Below the pieces are notes generated by a model. That model saw only the letters and a program-made list of their open reading frames with translations, did no database searches and was not told the DNA's origin. Made by a program: the position numbers and the translations under genes. From NCBI RefSeq assembly GCF_000376385.1, contig NZ_AQWN01000007.1, forward strand, positions 1 to 64,000: a stretch of DNA of 64,000 nt, written 5' to 3'. This stretch comes from Desulfurispora thermophila DSM 16022. GTDB lineage: Bacteria; Bacillota; Desulfotomaculia; Desulfotomaculales; Desulfurisporaceae. Positions 16,193 through 24,480 of the stretch are shown here, in pieces. Position 1 is the stretch's first letter. Every line of letters begins with the position of its first letter.

Positions 16193-18028
16193 TTGGTGGT
16201 TACTGTCGAATTTGAACCTGTTGGCCGCCGTGTAGAGGTAGAGCCGGGCCGGACTGTGCTGCAGGCTGCCCGGGATGTGCTGTCACTGGACGCCGGGGGA
16301 GTAAATGCGCCCTGCGGTGGCAAAGGATTGTGCGGACGTTGCCGGGTGCGCCTGGTGCAGGGGGAGCTTTCACCCCCGGGTGAGCTGGAGAGAAGAATGC
16401 TGGGCCCCCGGGAACTGGCGGATGGTTACCGCCTGGCCTGCCAGGCGCTCATCCTCGGTCCGGTCAAGGTGGAAATACCGCCGGAAACTCTGGCCGGGCG
16501 GCAGAGTTTGCAGGTGGCGGGAACCGCTGAGGAGATTGCGTTGGAACCCGTTATCAAGCGGTATCATATACCTCTGCAGGCGACCACTGTGGATTTCCCC
16601 TTTTCCACCTGGCAACAGGTGGAAGTTTATTTGCGGCAAAATTACGGCATGGAAGACATAAGTATCGACTCCGTGCTGTTTAGCCAGGTGGAGACACTGG
16701 CCGGTAATGATCACCTGACGGTTTCCCTGCGCGGGCGGGAGATCATCAATGCTTTCTGGACGGCCGGCAGCAGAAAACCGCTCGGCCTGGCGGTGGATCT
16801 GGGCACCACCAAGATGGCCGGTTTTTTGCTGGATCTGGAAACCGGCAGCACCCTGGCCGCTGATGGCATTTTAAATCCACAGATTGCTTACGGGGAAGAT
16901 GTGATGAGCCGGCTGGCCTATGCCCTGGAGGGAGCCGAGCAATACAGCCGGATCACCCGGGTGCTGGTGGAGGGGCTGGATCGCCTGCTGCAAACTCTCT
17001 GCAGCCAGGCCGGCGCGCGGCCGGAAGATGTGGAAGAAGCCGTGATTGTGGGCAACACGGCCATGCACCACCTGCTGCTGGGGTTGCCGGTGGGCCAGCT
17101 GGCCAGATCCCCTTATGTGCCGGCGCTGACGCTGCCGCTGGAAGTCAAGGCGCGCCAGCTGGGCCTCGGTATGGCCGGAGGCGCTGTTGTCTATCTGGTG
17201 CCGGCCGTGGCCGGTTTTGTGGGCGGCGACCATGTGGCCATGATCTTGAGCAGCCGCATCCAGGAGGCGCCCGGCGTTACCCTGGGCCTGGACATCGGCA
17301 CCAACACCGAAATTGTCCTCGCCCGCAGCGGCGAGATGATTTCATGTTCCTGCGCTTCCGGTCCGGCCTTTGAAGGGGCCCACATTCAGCAGGGCATGCG
17401 GGCGATTGACGGTGCCGTCAGCAAAGTCTCCGTGACGTCCGGCGGCAGGGAGGTGCACTGCGAGACCATTGGGGGCAAGGCACCGGTGGGCATTTGCGGT
17501 TCGGGCATCCTGGACGCCGTGGCCGGTCTTTACCGGGCGGGTGTAATCAGCGCCAGCGGCCGGCTGGACACCGGGCATCCCCGGGTCCGGTGGAGCAGCG
17601 ACAGGAAGACTGCTGAATATGTGCTGGTGCCGGCAGGGGAAAATGGTGCCGGCCGGGATATTGTGGTAACGCAGAAGGACATCAGCGAAATCCAGCTGGC
17701 CAAGGCGGCTATCGCCGCCGGCATACAGGTGCTGCTGGCACAAACCGGGCTGCAATACACAGATATTGACAGAGTGGTTGTAGCCGGAGCTTTTGGCACC
17801 CACCTGCAGCTGGAAAGTGCCATCGCCATTGGCATGCTGCCCCATCTGCCGCTGCAGCGCTATCAGCAGGTGGGCAATGCGGCCGGCGCCGGGGCCCGGA
17901 TGATTCTTCTGTCGGCCGCTGAGCGCCGGCGAGCGGTGGAAATTGCCAGAAATATCAAATATATCGAGCTGGCGGCCAGGGCCGAGTTCAACAGTATCTA
18001 TTTAAGCCAGATCAGGTTCCCCGGCTGA
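16193..18028 (+). CDS. reductive activator of corrinoid proteins (2Fe-2S + ASKHA)
   Basis: A 611-aa RACE-type protein. An N-terminal plant-type 2Fe-2S ferredoxin domain (~residues 1-90) has Cys ligands in APCGGKGLCGRC and a later Cys in RLACQA. After a middle domain, a DUF4445/ASKHA ATPase region includes VDLGTTKMAG, GLDIGTNTEI and GAFGTHLQLESA. Such proteins use ATP to reduce inactive Co(II) corrinoid back to Co(I). The TTG start is 1 nt after the corrinoid gene stop. Its 3' end overlaps the convergent UroD-like gene by 27 bp. Confidence 0.92.
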   Translation: MVVTVEFEPVGRRVEVEPGRTVLQAARDVLSLDAGGVNAPCGGKGLCGRCRVRLVQGELSPPGELERRMLGPRELADGYRLACQALILGPVKVEIPPETLAGRQSLQVAGTAEEIALEPVIKRYHIPLQATTVDFPFSTWQQVEVYLRQNYGMEDISIDSVLFSQVETLAGNDHLTVSLRGREIINAFWTAGSRKPLGLAVDLGTTKMAGFLLDLETGSTLAADGILNPQIAYGEDVMSRLAYALEGAEQYSRITRVLVEGLDRLLQTLCSQAGARPEDVEEAVIVGNTAMHHLLLGLPVGQLARSPYVPALTLPLEVKARQLGLGMAGGAVVYLVPAVAGFVGGDHVAMILSSRIQEAPGVTLGLDIGTNTEIVLARSGEMISCSCASGPAFEGAHIQQGMRAIDGAVSKVSVTSGGREVHCETIGGKAPVGICGSGILDAVAGLYRAGVISASGRLDTGHPRVRWSSDRKTAEYVLVPAGENGAGRDIVVTQKDISEIQLAKAAIAAGIQVLLAQTGLQYTDIDRVVVAGAFGTHLQLESAIAIGMLPHLPLQRYQQVGNAAGAGARMILLSAAERRRAVEIARNIKYIELAARAEFNSIYLSQIRFPG

Positions 18029-18859
18029 AATCTGGTCGGCCAGCCGGTAGATATGCTTTAGCCTCTCCAGTTGTTGAGCACTGGAGATGCCGCAGGCCGA
18101 GGCCAGAATGAGCGGATAGCTTTGGGAAAGCCCGGCAATGCACTGCCTGATTTCCGCCGCCTGCTCTTCCACCCGGCCCGGTCCCATCAGCCAGGCGGCC
18201 GGGATGCCCCCCAGCAGGGTGGCCTGCCGGGGCAGGCAGCGCTCCAGTTCATCCGGGGTCATGGCCTCGGGTTCCAGGTTGAAGACCGTAAAGCCCTCGG
18301 CGGTGAGTAAGGGCAGGACGGCCGACACTTTGCCGTCCGAGTGAAAGCCCAGCGGCAGACCGGCCGGCAGGGATTCTTTCATCTGCCGGTACAGGGGCAA
18401 AAGGGCGCTTCTAAACTGGGCGGGGGAAAAATACGGCCCGTGGTTATAAGCGATATCATCGCACAGGATGAGCATATCGGCGCCGGCCCGGGCGGCGGCG
18501 GTCAGCTCGGCGGCGGCCTGTGCAGCGGTTTTCTCAAAACGATCCGCCAGGCCGTCGGGCTGTGCAAACCAGTAGAGCACGTCCATAAAGCCGTGCTCGG
18601 CCACGGCCCGCTCAAAGGGCCCGTCCACGGTCACGGCGCAGAGCAGGCCGGCGGCATGGGCCTTTTGCACCAGCCACTCCATGGTGCCGCCCTGGAGAGG
18701 CAGATTTTCCAGCGGGCTGGTGTAGCTGAAAAAGCAGATGTCGGTGCCCAGGCTGGAGGCGAGGGCAATTAAAGACTCCTGCCCTTGTGGCAAACCTATT
18801 TCTTGCAAAACTTCCCCGGCAATCCACAGCTCGCCCCGGGGAATTTTTCTTTTGGCCAT
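18002..18859 (-). CDS. UroD-family methyltransferase-like protein, convergent
   Basis: A 285-aa member of the UroD superfamily, clearly shorter than the enzyme at 11108. Conserved pieces include ADMLILCDDIAYNHGPYFSP, GLPLGFHSDGKVSAVLPLL and FNLEPEA. The usual zinc His-X-Cys appears as HSDG, so the metal site differs. The ATG at 18859 is preceded by GAGGGAG. It runs against the corrinoid operon and could supply a second methyl donor to corrinoid protein 2. Substrate unknown. Confidence 0.8.
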   Translation of the reverse strand: MAKRKIPRGELWIAGEVLQEIGLPQGQESLIALASSLGTDICFFSYTSPLENLPLQGGTMEWLVQKAHAAGLLCAVTVDGPFERAVAEHGFMDVLYWFAQPDGLADRFEKTAAQAAAELTAAARAGADMLILCDDIAYNHGPYFSPAQFRSALLPLYRQMKESLPAGLPLGFHSDGKVSAVLPLLTAEGFTVFNLEPEAMTPDELERCLPRQATLLGGIPAAWLMGPGRVEEQAAEIRQCIAGLSQSYPLILASACGISSAQQLERLKHIYRLADQISAGEPDLA

Positions 18860-18941
18860 GCATACTCCCTCTTTTTTTGGACCGGCTAAAGTCCGCATTG
18901 TGCTTGCGCTACAATTTTATTGCTGCCGTTTCGCTGTTGGC

Positions 18942-19643
18942 TTAAAGCTCCAGCACAGGGTTTGCCGCGTTCACAAGCCCTGTTTTCACCTGACAGCCCA
19001 AAACACTGCTCAAAAAAGCAGCCAGTTCGTCGCGGGCGGCGGTTACCGCGTCCAGGTTGCTATCATGGAACCCGTCAATGGGGAAAAAGATATCCCGGCT
19101 GGCGGTGGTAATTTTGCCGTCCTCGCTCTGCCGCCAGATCCAGCGGCGGGTCTTGATGGTGTTGCCGCTGGCGTAAACCAGCTCGCCCGGGCCGGGCTGC
19201 TCCGCCTCCTGTTTGCCGAAGGGCAGGAAGGTATCCTCCGGCCGGGAAAAGCGCACCATGATGTCGCCCGTAAAGCGGGCCATGTCATGTGCCCCCATGG
19301 GCACCAGGTGCTTTAAACAAAAGGCGTTGGCCAGGTCCACCACGGGGCTGATCCGGGGGCAGTCCCCCCCTTTGGCCAGGCGGCTGAGCAGTGCTTCGAT
19401 GGAGGCGGGAAACTTGTTCGGGTTGATGCCCAGGCGGCTCATAGCCTGGCGGTAGGGAAGGCAGGCCGGGTGCTCTTTGACGTTTACCCCGGCGAACTGT
19501 TCCCGCACCCGGGCCACCTGCTCCTTGAGCAGCTGCTCCACAGCGGGCAGCGGGCGGCTGTTGTCCACTCCCCGGGCCACCACCACGCCGAAACAAACGC
19601 CGGGCAGTTGTTGAAAAACAGCTTCTTCTACAACAAAGCGCAT
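18942..19643 (-). CDS. B3/B4 (tRNA-editing-type) domain protein
   Basis: A 233-aa stand-alone B3/B4 domain, the fold found in the phenylalanyl-tRNA synthetase beta subunit, where it edits mischarged tRNA. Features include LPYRQAMSRLGINPNKFPAS, VVDLANAFCLKHLVPMGAHD and the C-terminal DIFFPIDGFHD. Stand-alone members are common in Firmicutes and their function is mostly untested. It is transcribed in the same direction as the UroD-like gene downstream, with an 82-bp gap. No synthetase is nearby. Confidence 0.82.
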   Translation of the reverse strand: MRFVVEEAVFQQLPGVCFGVVVARGVDNSRPLPAVEQLLKEQVARVREQFAGVNVKEHPACLPYRQAMSRLGINPNKFPASIEALLSRLAKGGDCPRISPVVDLANAFCLKHLVPMGAHDMARFTGDIMVRFSRPEDTFLPFGKQEAEQPGPGELVYASGNTIKTRRWIWRQSEDGKITTASRDIFFPIDGFHDSNLDAVTAARDELAAFLSSVLGCQVKTGLVNAANPVLEL

Positions 19644-19859
19644 CTTTTGGATACCCCTTTTCAGGCGTATTGAAAATGGTATAAAATGGTTTGTACTGAA
19701 AATTTGATCTTCCGGTAAACATTTTGTAAGATTTTTCGGCTATAATTGCAAATTATCCTGCGACATATTTTACCACAAAATGAGGGAGGTTCACTTTCAT
19801 TTTATACAAAGTGATGATCTAGCCAAATTACTGGAGACCTTTACTACAAGGAGCAGTCC

Positions 19860-19946
19860 CACAATTTCTCATAATTTCTTAACTCACAGTTTACATATCT
19901 CCCACATTTGCCCCGTTTCCCCGCGTTAGGCTGGGCAAGAAGCAGT
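19860..19946 (+). promoter_or_regulatory. 87-bp conserved upstream element, copy A
   Basis: This matches 36344-36430 without gaps, with about 69 of 87 positions identical by eye. The core CTCCCACATTTGCCCCG is fully shared. The left half shows TTWACA-like units at 11-bp steps, as used by OmpR/PhoP-type regulators. It lies 80 bp before the ABC ATPase gene; copy B precedes the membrane-fusion protein gene. The rest of 19644-20026 shows no gene. Confidence 0.75.
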
Positions 19947-20026
19947 CTGCTGTTTGGGCATGGTACGGGTAATCGCGCTGGTTACCCGTTCTGGCGACCC
20001 GGGTGAGAAAATGTGAGGTGAGAGCT

Positions 20027-20716
20027 ATGGACACAATGGCCCCCCTGATTTACTGCCAGGACCTGGTGAAAATTTATCCCCTGTCCGGGGTGGAGGTGCA
20101 TGCCCTGCGTGGCGTCAGCCTGCAGATTCAGGCGGGCGAGATGGTGGCCATCATGGGCGCTTCGGGTTCGGGCAAGTCCACACTTTTGAATATACTGGGC
20201 TGCATGGATGAACAGACCGGCGGCCGTTACCTGCTGGACGGGGTGGAAGTGAGCACGCTCCCGGAACAGGAACGGGCGGCGCTGCGCAACCGCAAACTGG
20301 GCTTTGTCTTTCAGCGTTACAATCTGCTGGCCCGGGCCAGCGCGCTGGAAAATGTGCAGCTGCCCCTGTACTACGCCGGTGAGAGCGGTCCGGCCGTGCG
20401 GCAAAAAGCGCTGGAAGCTCTGCAAATGGTGGGGCTGGCCGATTTTGCCCACCACCGGCCCAACCAGCTTTCGGGCGGCCAGCAGCAGCGGGTGGCCATC
20501 GCCCGCGCCGTGGTGGGCAATCCGCTGGTCATCCTGGCCGACGAGCCCACCGGTGCGCTGGATACACAAAACAGCGCCGAGGTGATGGAGATTTTCCAGC
20601 AGCTCAACCGCCAGCAGGGCGTGACCGTGGTCATTGTCACCCACGAGCCCGAGGTGGCCGCCTACTGCCGGCGTAAAATCCTCATGCGCGACGGGCTGAT
20701 TGTGAGTGATGAGTGA
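20027..20716 (+). CDS. ABC transporter ATPase, MacB/LolD type
   Basis: A 229-aa ATPase of the MacB/LolD/FtsE group. Walker A is GASGSGKST, the Q-loop region is FVFQRYNLLARASALENV, the signature is LSGGQQQRV, Walker B is VILADEPTGALD and the H-loop is IVTHEPEVA. The ATG at 20027 is used, with GTGAGGTGAG upstream. It has no permease next to it. The matching membrane-fusion protein and FtsX-type permease are at 36467-39309, preceded by the same 87-bp element, so the three probably form one exporter encoded at two loci. Confidence 0.88.
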   Translation: MDTMAPLIYCQDLVKIYPLSGVEVHALRGVSLQIQAGEMVAIMGASGSGKSTLLNILGCMDEQTGGRYLLDGVEVSTLPEQERAALRNRKLGFVFQRYNLLARASALENVQLPLYYAGESGPAVRQKALEALQMVGLADFAHHRPNQLSGGQQQRVAIARAVVGNPLVILADEPTGALDTQNSAEVMEIFQQLNRQQGVTVVIVTHEPEVAAYCRRKILMRDGLIVSDE

Positions 20717-20809
20717 AATTTAACACCAGCCCGCTTCTCCTGCTGCCGGGGGCATGGTATAATCGACCAAAGAGGAGTTCATGAGGGAAAATTAATTGAT
20801 ATATGACAT

Positions 20810-21043
20810 GTGGGTTATCTGCTGGTGGAGTACCGGGAACTGCTGCCGCCGGAAGTGGCTGCCGAGGTATATAATCTGGCCTGGATATCCAAATGGCTGC
20901 GCAAGGAAAGGGAATTTTCTTTCTACGGTGACCTGGATTTTATTCCCACGGAAGAATATACCGTGCAGGACGCCCGGCGGGCTATGGCCGATGCCGAGCA
21001 TACGGTAAAGCTGGCGCTGCAGATGATCAATGCCACCGCTTGA
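20810..21043 (+). CDS. small hypothetical protein
   Basis: A 77-aa acidic helical protein of no family I recognise, with an aromatic-rich central part (YNLAWISKWLRKEREFSFYG). A GTG start at 20810 is the only one possible, because TGA lies two codons upstream. The Shine-Dalgarno site is weak, which lowers confidence. A short frame ATG AGG GAA AAT TAA at 20781, with AGAGGAG before it, could act as a leader peptide coupled to this gene. It lies between the ABC ATPase gene and a HEPN/MNT module. Confidence 0.45.
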   Translation: MGYLLVEYRELLPPEVAAEVYNLAWISKWLRKEREFSFYGDLDFIPTEEYTVQDARRAMADAEHTVKLALQMINATA

Positions 21044-21096
21044 CGGATCAGGCCGTAAAAAGAACCAGGCCACCGCCCGGAGCGGTGGCTGATTTA

Positions 21097-21504
21097 CTAA
21101 CAACCGATCTTTTTACCCACTGTCTCCACCACATCCCGGGCTATATCCACCGCTGAGCGGGCGGCTTGCTGATTGTAAACCCGGGCCGGAATGCTGTCCG
21201 GCAAGCCGTTCGGATAGCGGGTAAGGATATAATAACCATCCAAAATATTCCAGATTGACTTTTTCTGGGCAATGCACTGTTCATAAGCAGCGGCTTTTTC
21301 TGCCAGCATACTCACGGCATGGCCCAGGACAATAACTTCCCCTTGCGCGTAGAGAAAGGCCTTAAGGGCCTTTTCCGCCACTTGTTGGGCCAGAAAACAG
21401 GCTATATGATAACCGCCCTCTTCGGCCAGGTGATGAGTTCATTTCAAATCTTCCCTGGCCTGTTCCAGCCAGCGGCGGGCTTCTTCATGAGGGGGTTTTC
21501 TCAT
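21097..21504 (-). pseudogene. HEPN-domain protein gene with an in-frame TGA
   Basis: One continuous reading frame encodes a ~135-aa HEPN protein, broken only by TGA at 21436-21438. Before the stop: MRKPPHEEARRWLEQARED; after it: [20 protein letters not shown], where the HEPN core motif is complete. A Trp (TGG) at the stop position would fit. The gene overlaps the nucleotidyltransferase gene by 20 bp, the usual MNT-HEPN toxin-antitoxin order. As written, the HEPN toxin is not made whole. A sequencing error or readthrough cannot be excluded. Confidence 0.8.
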
Positions 21505-21832
21505 AAAGCACAATAGCCTCCTTGAGTGCCTCTTGAATAAAGGGACGGTTTTGCATTTGCTGCCACTCTTCCGGTGTGTAAACCAGTATATCCGTAGCTG
21601 TGCGGGGAGAAATTTGCTGGTAGATGTGAGCGGTTCTTTCAATAAAAGGCAAATCAGTATGCATGACTACAAATATGTCCAAATCGCTGCACAAACCGGC
21701 CTGACCGCGGGCGTAAGAGCCAAAGAGAATAATTTTATTCGCTCCCATTTCTTGCAATTTACTACTGATGCGCTGCAGTTCTGTGGCCATTAGTTTATTA
21801 TGCCGGGAGGTTTCTTTTTCCAGATCAAACAT
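21485..21832 (-). CDS. MNT-type nucleotidyltransferase, antitoxin of a HEPN pair
   Basis: A 115-aa minimal nucleotidyltransferase with the catalytic motif GSYARGQAGLCSDLDIFVV (residues ~38-56), including both Asp residues. In HEPN-MNT modules this enzyme neutralises the HEPN RNase, in studied cases by AMPylation. It is intact here although the partner gene is interrupted by TGA. It could be an orphaned antitoxin, or evidence that the stop is recent or false. Confidence 0.88.
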   Translation of the reverse strand: MFDLEKETSRHNKLMATELQRISSKLQEMGANKIILFGSYARGQAGLCSDLDIFVVMHTDLPFIERTAHIYQQISPRTATDILVYTPEEWQQMQNRPFIQEALKEAIVLYEKTPS

Positions 21833-21918
21833 GGATGTTATCCCCGTTGCTTATTCAAAATATTTCCTGTCTGGCTTTTGGTATTGATTATAGCAAATGC
21901 CAGTTAAAGTGAAAAGCT

Positions 21919-22047
21919 TTATATTTGCCCCGGCCGGATGCCCGCCGGGCCATGTAAAGGAGTTAGTCCCCTTCTGACGCTCTGCCCGCTGGATCGGTAT
22001 TCGGCTGTGCGGGCTTCCCAGAGTTTTTCCCGTTCGGCCTGTATCAT
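21919..22047 (-). pseudogene. IS66 accessory (TnpA-like) gene fragment
   Basis: ATG at 22047 behind a strong GAGGGAGGT site opens a 42-codon frame. Its first ~25 residues (MIQAEREKLWEARTAEYRSS and GQSVR) match the start of IS66-family Orf1/TnpA proteins. The rest is unrelated, and the usual WC-containing second half is missing. No TnpB or transposase follows, so this is a scrap of a past insertion. Confidence 0.6.
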
Positions 22048-22131
22048 GTTGATAACCTCCCTCACTCTGGTGCTTTGAGATTGATTATCTTACAATTCTG
22101 CGGTCATTTCCAGGTGGGTAATACTTGATAC

Positions 22132-22515
22132 TTACGCATTTCCTTTATCCCTGCGGTGTGTTCTTTTTAGCTGCATCAAGAGCAAGAGATCCTCTTTCTC
22201 ATCATCACTCAATGGTCTGCCTGCATAGTAAACCATATTGCTTTCCAGAAAATGCTGTAAATCAAAGTTCACATCTTTTTTCTCCACATAATCGTTCCCC
22301 AACAGGTAATCAACCGATGTTTCCAGAATGCGAGCCAATCGGGGTAATGTTTCAGCGTCGGGCAAGCGTCTTCCCTGTTCCCACATGCCTATAGCAGCCT
22401 CTGTCAAGTTTAAGCGATTGCCCAGTTCTTTTTGGGTAAGCTTTTTCATTTTGCGCAAGCTTCTCAGCCTTTGAGCGAAAATATGTCTGGTTTCCACGTA
22501 TACCACCGGGATCAA
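22132..22515 (-). CDS. XRE-family transcriptional regulator
   Basis: A ~120-127-aa DNA-binding protein with an N-terminal helix-turn-helix of the Cro/CI (XRE) type: LRSLRKMKKLTQKELGNRLN, LTEAAIGMWEQGRRLPDAET, then LPRLARILETSVDYLLG. The C-terminal ~50 residues are acidic and helical. A TTG at 22515 or a GTG six codons later (after GGTGG) could be the start. It is divergent from the unknown 534-aa protein. Two similar palindromes in the gap are the likely operators. Confidence 0.88.
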   Translation of the reverse strand: MIPVVYVETRHIFAQRLRSLRKMKKLTQKELGNRLNLTEAAIGMWEQGRRLPDAETLPRLARILETSVDYLLGNDYVEKKDVNFDLQHFLESNMVYYAGRPLSDDEKEDLLLLMQLKRTHRRDKGNA

Positions 22516-22552
22516 TTATATATCATCCAGACTTGGTTTTTATCTTAACCAA

Positions 22553-22599
22553 ACACAATGCATTGTAATACTTGAAACAAAACACAATGTTGTGTAATA
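22553..22599. promoter_or_regulatory. paired operators between XRE regulator and 534-aa gene
   Basis: Two 18-bp related sites, ACACAATGCATTGTAATA (22553-22570) and ACACAATGTTGTGTAATA (22582-22599), lie 29 bp apart and match at 15 of 18 positions. The first contains the perfect palindrome ACAATGCATTGT; the second contains ACACAA-TG-TTGTGT. They sit in the divergent promoter region, as expected for an XRE repressor controlling itself and the gene opposite. Confidence 0.65.
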
Positions 22600-22656
22600 T
22601 AAAGCAAGTAGATGCTACTGCTCTGAGCACATAAGTAGCTTTAAGGGGGCCTTTAT

Positions 22657-24261
22657 ATGGGTGTTTACATTGGCCTGAATATACTGCCCGAGTTAATCCG
22701 CAGTGAAGAGTGGGAAGAGGTGTTTCAGGAAACCTGGCAACTTTTGCGGGCCTACCCGTTTATTACACTGCGTCATGAGAAAATTGGTAACAAATCGCGC
22801 ATTACATACAGCAGAAATCTGGAATTCGACCGGGACACAAACCAGCATTGCTGGACGGTTACTGGAGATGCCGTCAGCAAAAAAACCGGCGAGACTTTTG
22901 TAATGTATCGCCATTTGCATCATTATGGTACGACATATTCAGGAAAAGAACCCGTGGACAGCAGAGGCGGCGACATCATAAAAAATTTGACTGATGAGAA
23001 CCTGCACACATCTGTAGTGTTTAACGACAAAACGCAGGGAGAACACTATCATCTTTATGTGCTGGCTATTGCCATGCTGGTTGAAAGCAGGCTGCCACGC
23101 GCGGCCATTGTAAGGGGTAATTTTACACTTCAGCAAGCTATCATGGCACGCGATTGGGCCAACCGTTATTTGGAACGACCTCTGGACTTACCTGTTCTGG
23201 TTTGTCCAGAACGTTTACTGGCAAGACTTTCTTCTTTTTTTTCTGGCAAAGAGTTAATTAACAAGTTTATGAGCCTGCACATAAACCATGAAGAAACCAT
23301 CCCGGGGGTTTTAATAAAATTTTTGGGATGGCACGTTCTCACAGAATGGCTGGCTGACTCCATTAAAGAATACGCATCCCTTACCCGGCTGGGAGCCAAG
23401 AAAATTATGATTGACTGGCTCAATTCTACTACAGATTTGGCTACGCTTCTGTATGTATGCTGCCTGCAGGAGAAAGGACCGAATATTGATGTACTGGAAT
23501 TCACCCGTGAATTATGTGCAACCTGGGTCACAATACCAGAAGAGAAACGCTTTTGGATGGGAAGCGAAAATCCGTACCAGCCTGAAACAATTGATGGCCA
23601 GTTTGGTCGATTTATGCTTGATCTTGGTTTTTATGGCAGACATACGCGTTGTTACATTTCGTGCCAACAGGTAGTGGAAACAATAGCGGGTTTTTTCCCC
23701 GATTTGCGGCAGCAGATTGCTGCTGTTGTAGATGAGGAAACGGCCAGAGTAGAAAGATTGCTGCCTGAACTGGAAAAGTTTTATGTTCCTTTGGAGAGAA
23801 GCAGCGCGAACAAACCAGCTACAGCAGATGAACTGATGGACGCATTCTTGTATTATAACGAAACATCGAGTTTAAGCGAGGAGGAACTGTATTATCCGCT
23901 TTTCACGGCTTACAATGTCTGGGAGATGTTCAACCGGGCCCTGGAGGAGGAACCAATGGCAGGCCAGTACCGTCTGGTATGGAACAATCCGGCTTTGCTT
24001 AAATCACTGATTTATGAGCAAAGCTGGAATAATAGGATTGGACTAACGGAAGATGCCTGGCAATGGATCGACCGGGAGGAAAATGTGCGAGCTTTACAGG
24101 TAGTGCTGGCCCTGACTGCCATGAGAAACAATGAATTGTACTTTGTGCAGTTGAGACGTGCTTTGCTGGAAAACAGGCTGTTACTGGTCAAAGTGGTGAA
24201 AATGGCCGAAAAACAGCTCCACGCCTTCACTGGACAGGACATCATAAACCAGCCTGGTTAG
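22657..24261 (+). CDS. hypothetical protein, 534 aa, divergent from XRE regulator
   Basis: I do not recognise a named family. The protein is soluble with no signal peptide or membrane segment. Residues ~125-190 hold GEHYHLYVLAIAMLVESRLP, AAIVRGNFTLQQAIMARDWAN and LPVLVCPERLLARL, a pattern I recall from large uncharacterised Firmicutes proteins. The remainder is helical and rich in Trp, Leu and Glu. ATG start with AAGGGGGCC upstream. It is alone on its strand and faces an XRE regulator with paired operators. Inducible, stress or defence roles are possible but unproven. Confidence 0.7.
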   Translation: MGVYIGLNILPELIRSEEWEEVFQETWQLLRAYPFITLRHEKIGNKSRITYSRNLEFDRDTNQHCWTVTGDAVSKKTGETFVMYRHLHHYGTTYSGKEPVDSRGGDIIKNLTDENLHTSVVFNDKTQGEHYHLYVLAIAMLVESRLPRAAIVRGNFTLQQAIMARDWANRYLERPLDLPVLVCPERLLARLSSFFSGKELINKFMSLHINHEETIPGVLIKFLGWHVLTEWLADSIKEYASLTRLGAKKIMIDWLNSTTDLATLLYVCCLQEKGPNIDVLEFTRELCATWVTIPEEKRFWMGSENPYQPETIDGQFGRFMLDLGFYGRHTRCYISCQQVVETIAGFFPDLRQQIAAVVDEETARVERLLPELEKFYVPLERSSANKPATADELMDAFLYYNETSSLSEEELYYPLFTAYNVWEMFNRALEEEPMAGQYRLVWNNPALLKSLIYEQSWNNRIGLTEDAWQWIDREENVRALQVVLALTAMRNNELYFVQLRRALLENRLLLVKVVKMAEKQLHAFTGQDIINQPG

Positions 24262-24311
24262 ACGGTACAGATTGTTGCCGGCTTTTTTCACATCGTCATC
24301 GCTGCAGCGGG

Positions 24312-24398
24312 GCGGCCTACCTGATTCAGACGCGCATTGTGCGGCCCATTGTGCACCTGCTCGACACCGCCCACCGCATTGCCCGGGGCGATTTTAAT
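24312..24398 (+). pseudogene. HAMP-domain gene remnant
   Basis: Residues encoded here read AAYLIQTRIVRPIVHLLDTA then HRIARGDFN, the classic end of a membrane helix plus the first HAMP helix of chemotaxis receptors or sensor kinases. The preceding hydrophobic segment (24282-24311) is in another frame, and no domain follows before a stop at 24435. It is a short decayed piece of a lost sensor gene. Confidence 0.55.
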
Positions 24399-24414
24399 GA
24401 TTATTTATTATTTC

Positions 24415-24443
24415 TTGTTGTATTTCAACAATAATGTTATAAT
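24415..24443 (+). promoter_or_regulatory. promoter/operator of the Phd-PIN module
   Basis: A TTGTTG -35 (24415-24420) and TATAAT -10 (24438-24443) with a 17-bp spacer. The inverted repeat TTGTTG-TATTT-CAACAA overlaps the -35, as expected for antitoxin autoregulation. The AGGAGG-like CTGGAGGT follows at about 24467-24473. Confidence 0.65.
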
Positions 24444-24480
24444 AAATGCAAAGCTACACTAATACCTGGAGGTATACGTT

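Noticed and set aside
20796-21008. Alternative 70-codon frame starting TTG at 20796
   Set aside because: Its product is Trp/Pro/Cys-rich and unlike a protein; the overlapping frame from 20810 has better composition.
21433-21440. TGA in the HEPN gene read as selenocysteine
   Set aside because: No SECIS-like stem is evident after the codon, and the position normally holds Trp or another ordinary residue, not a catalytic Cys.
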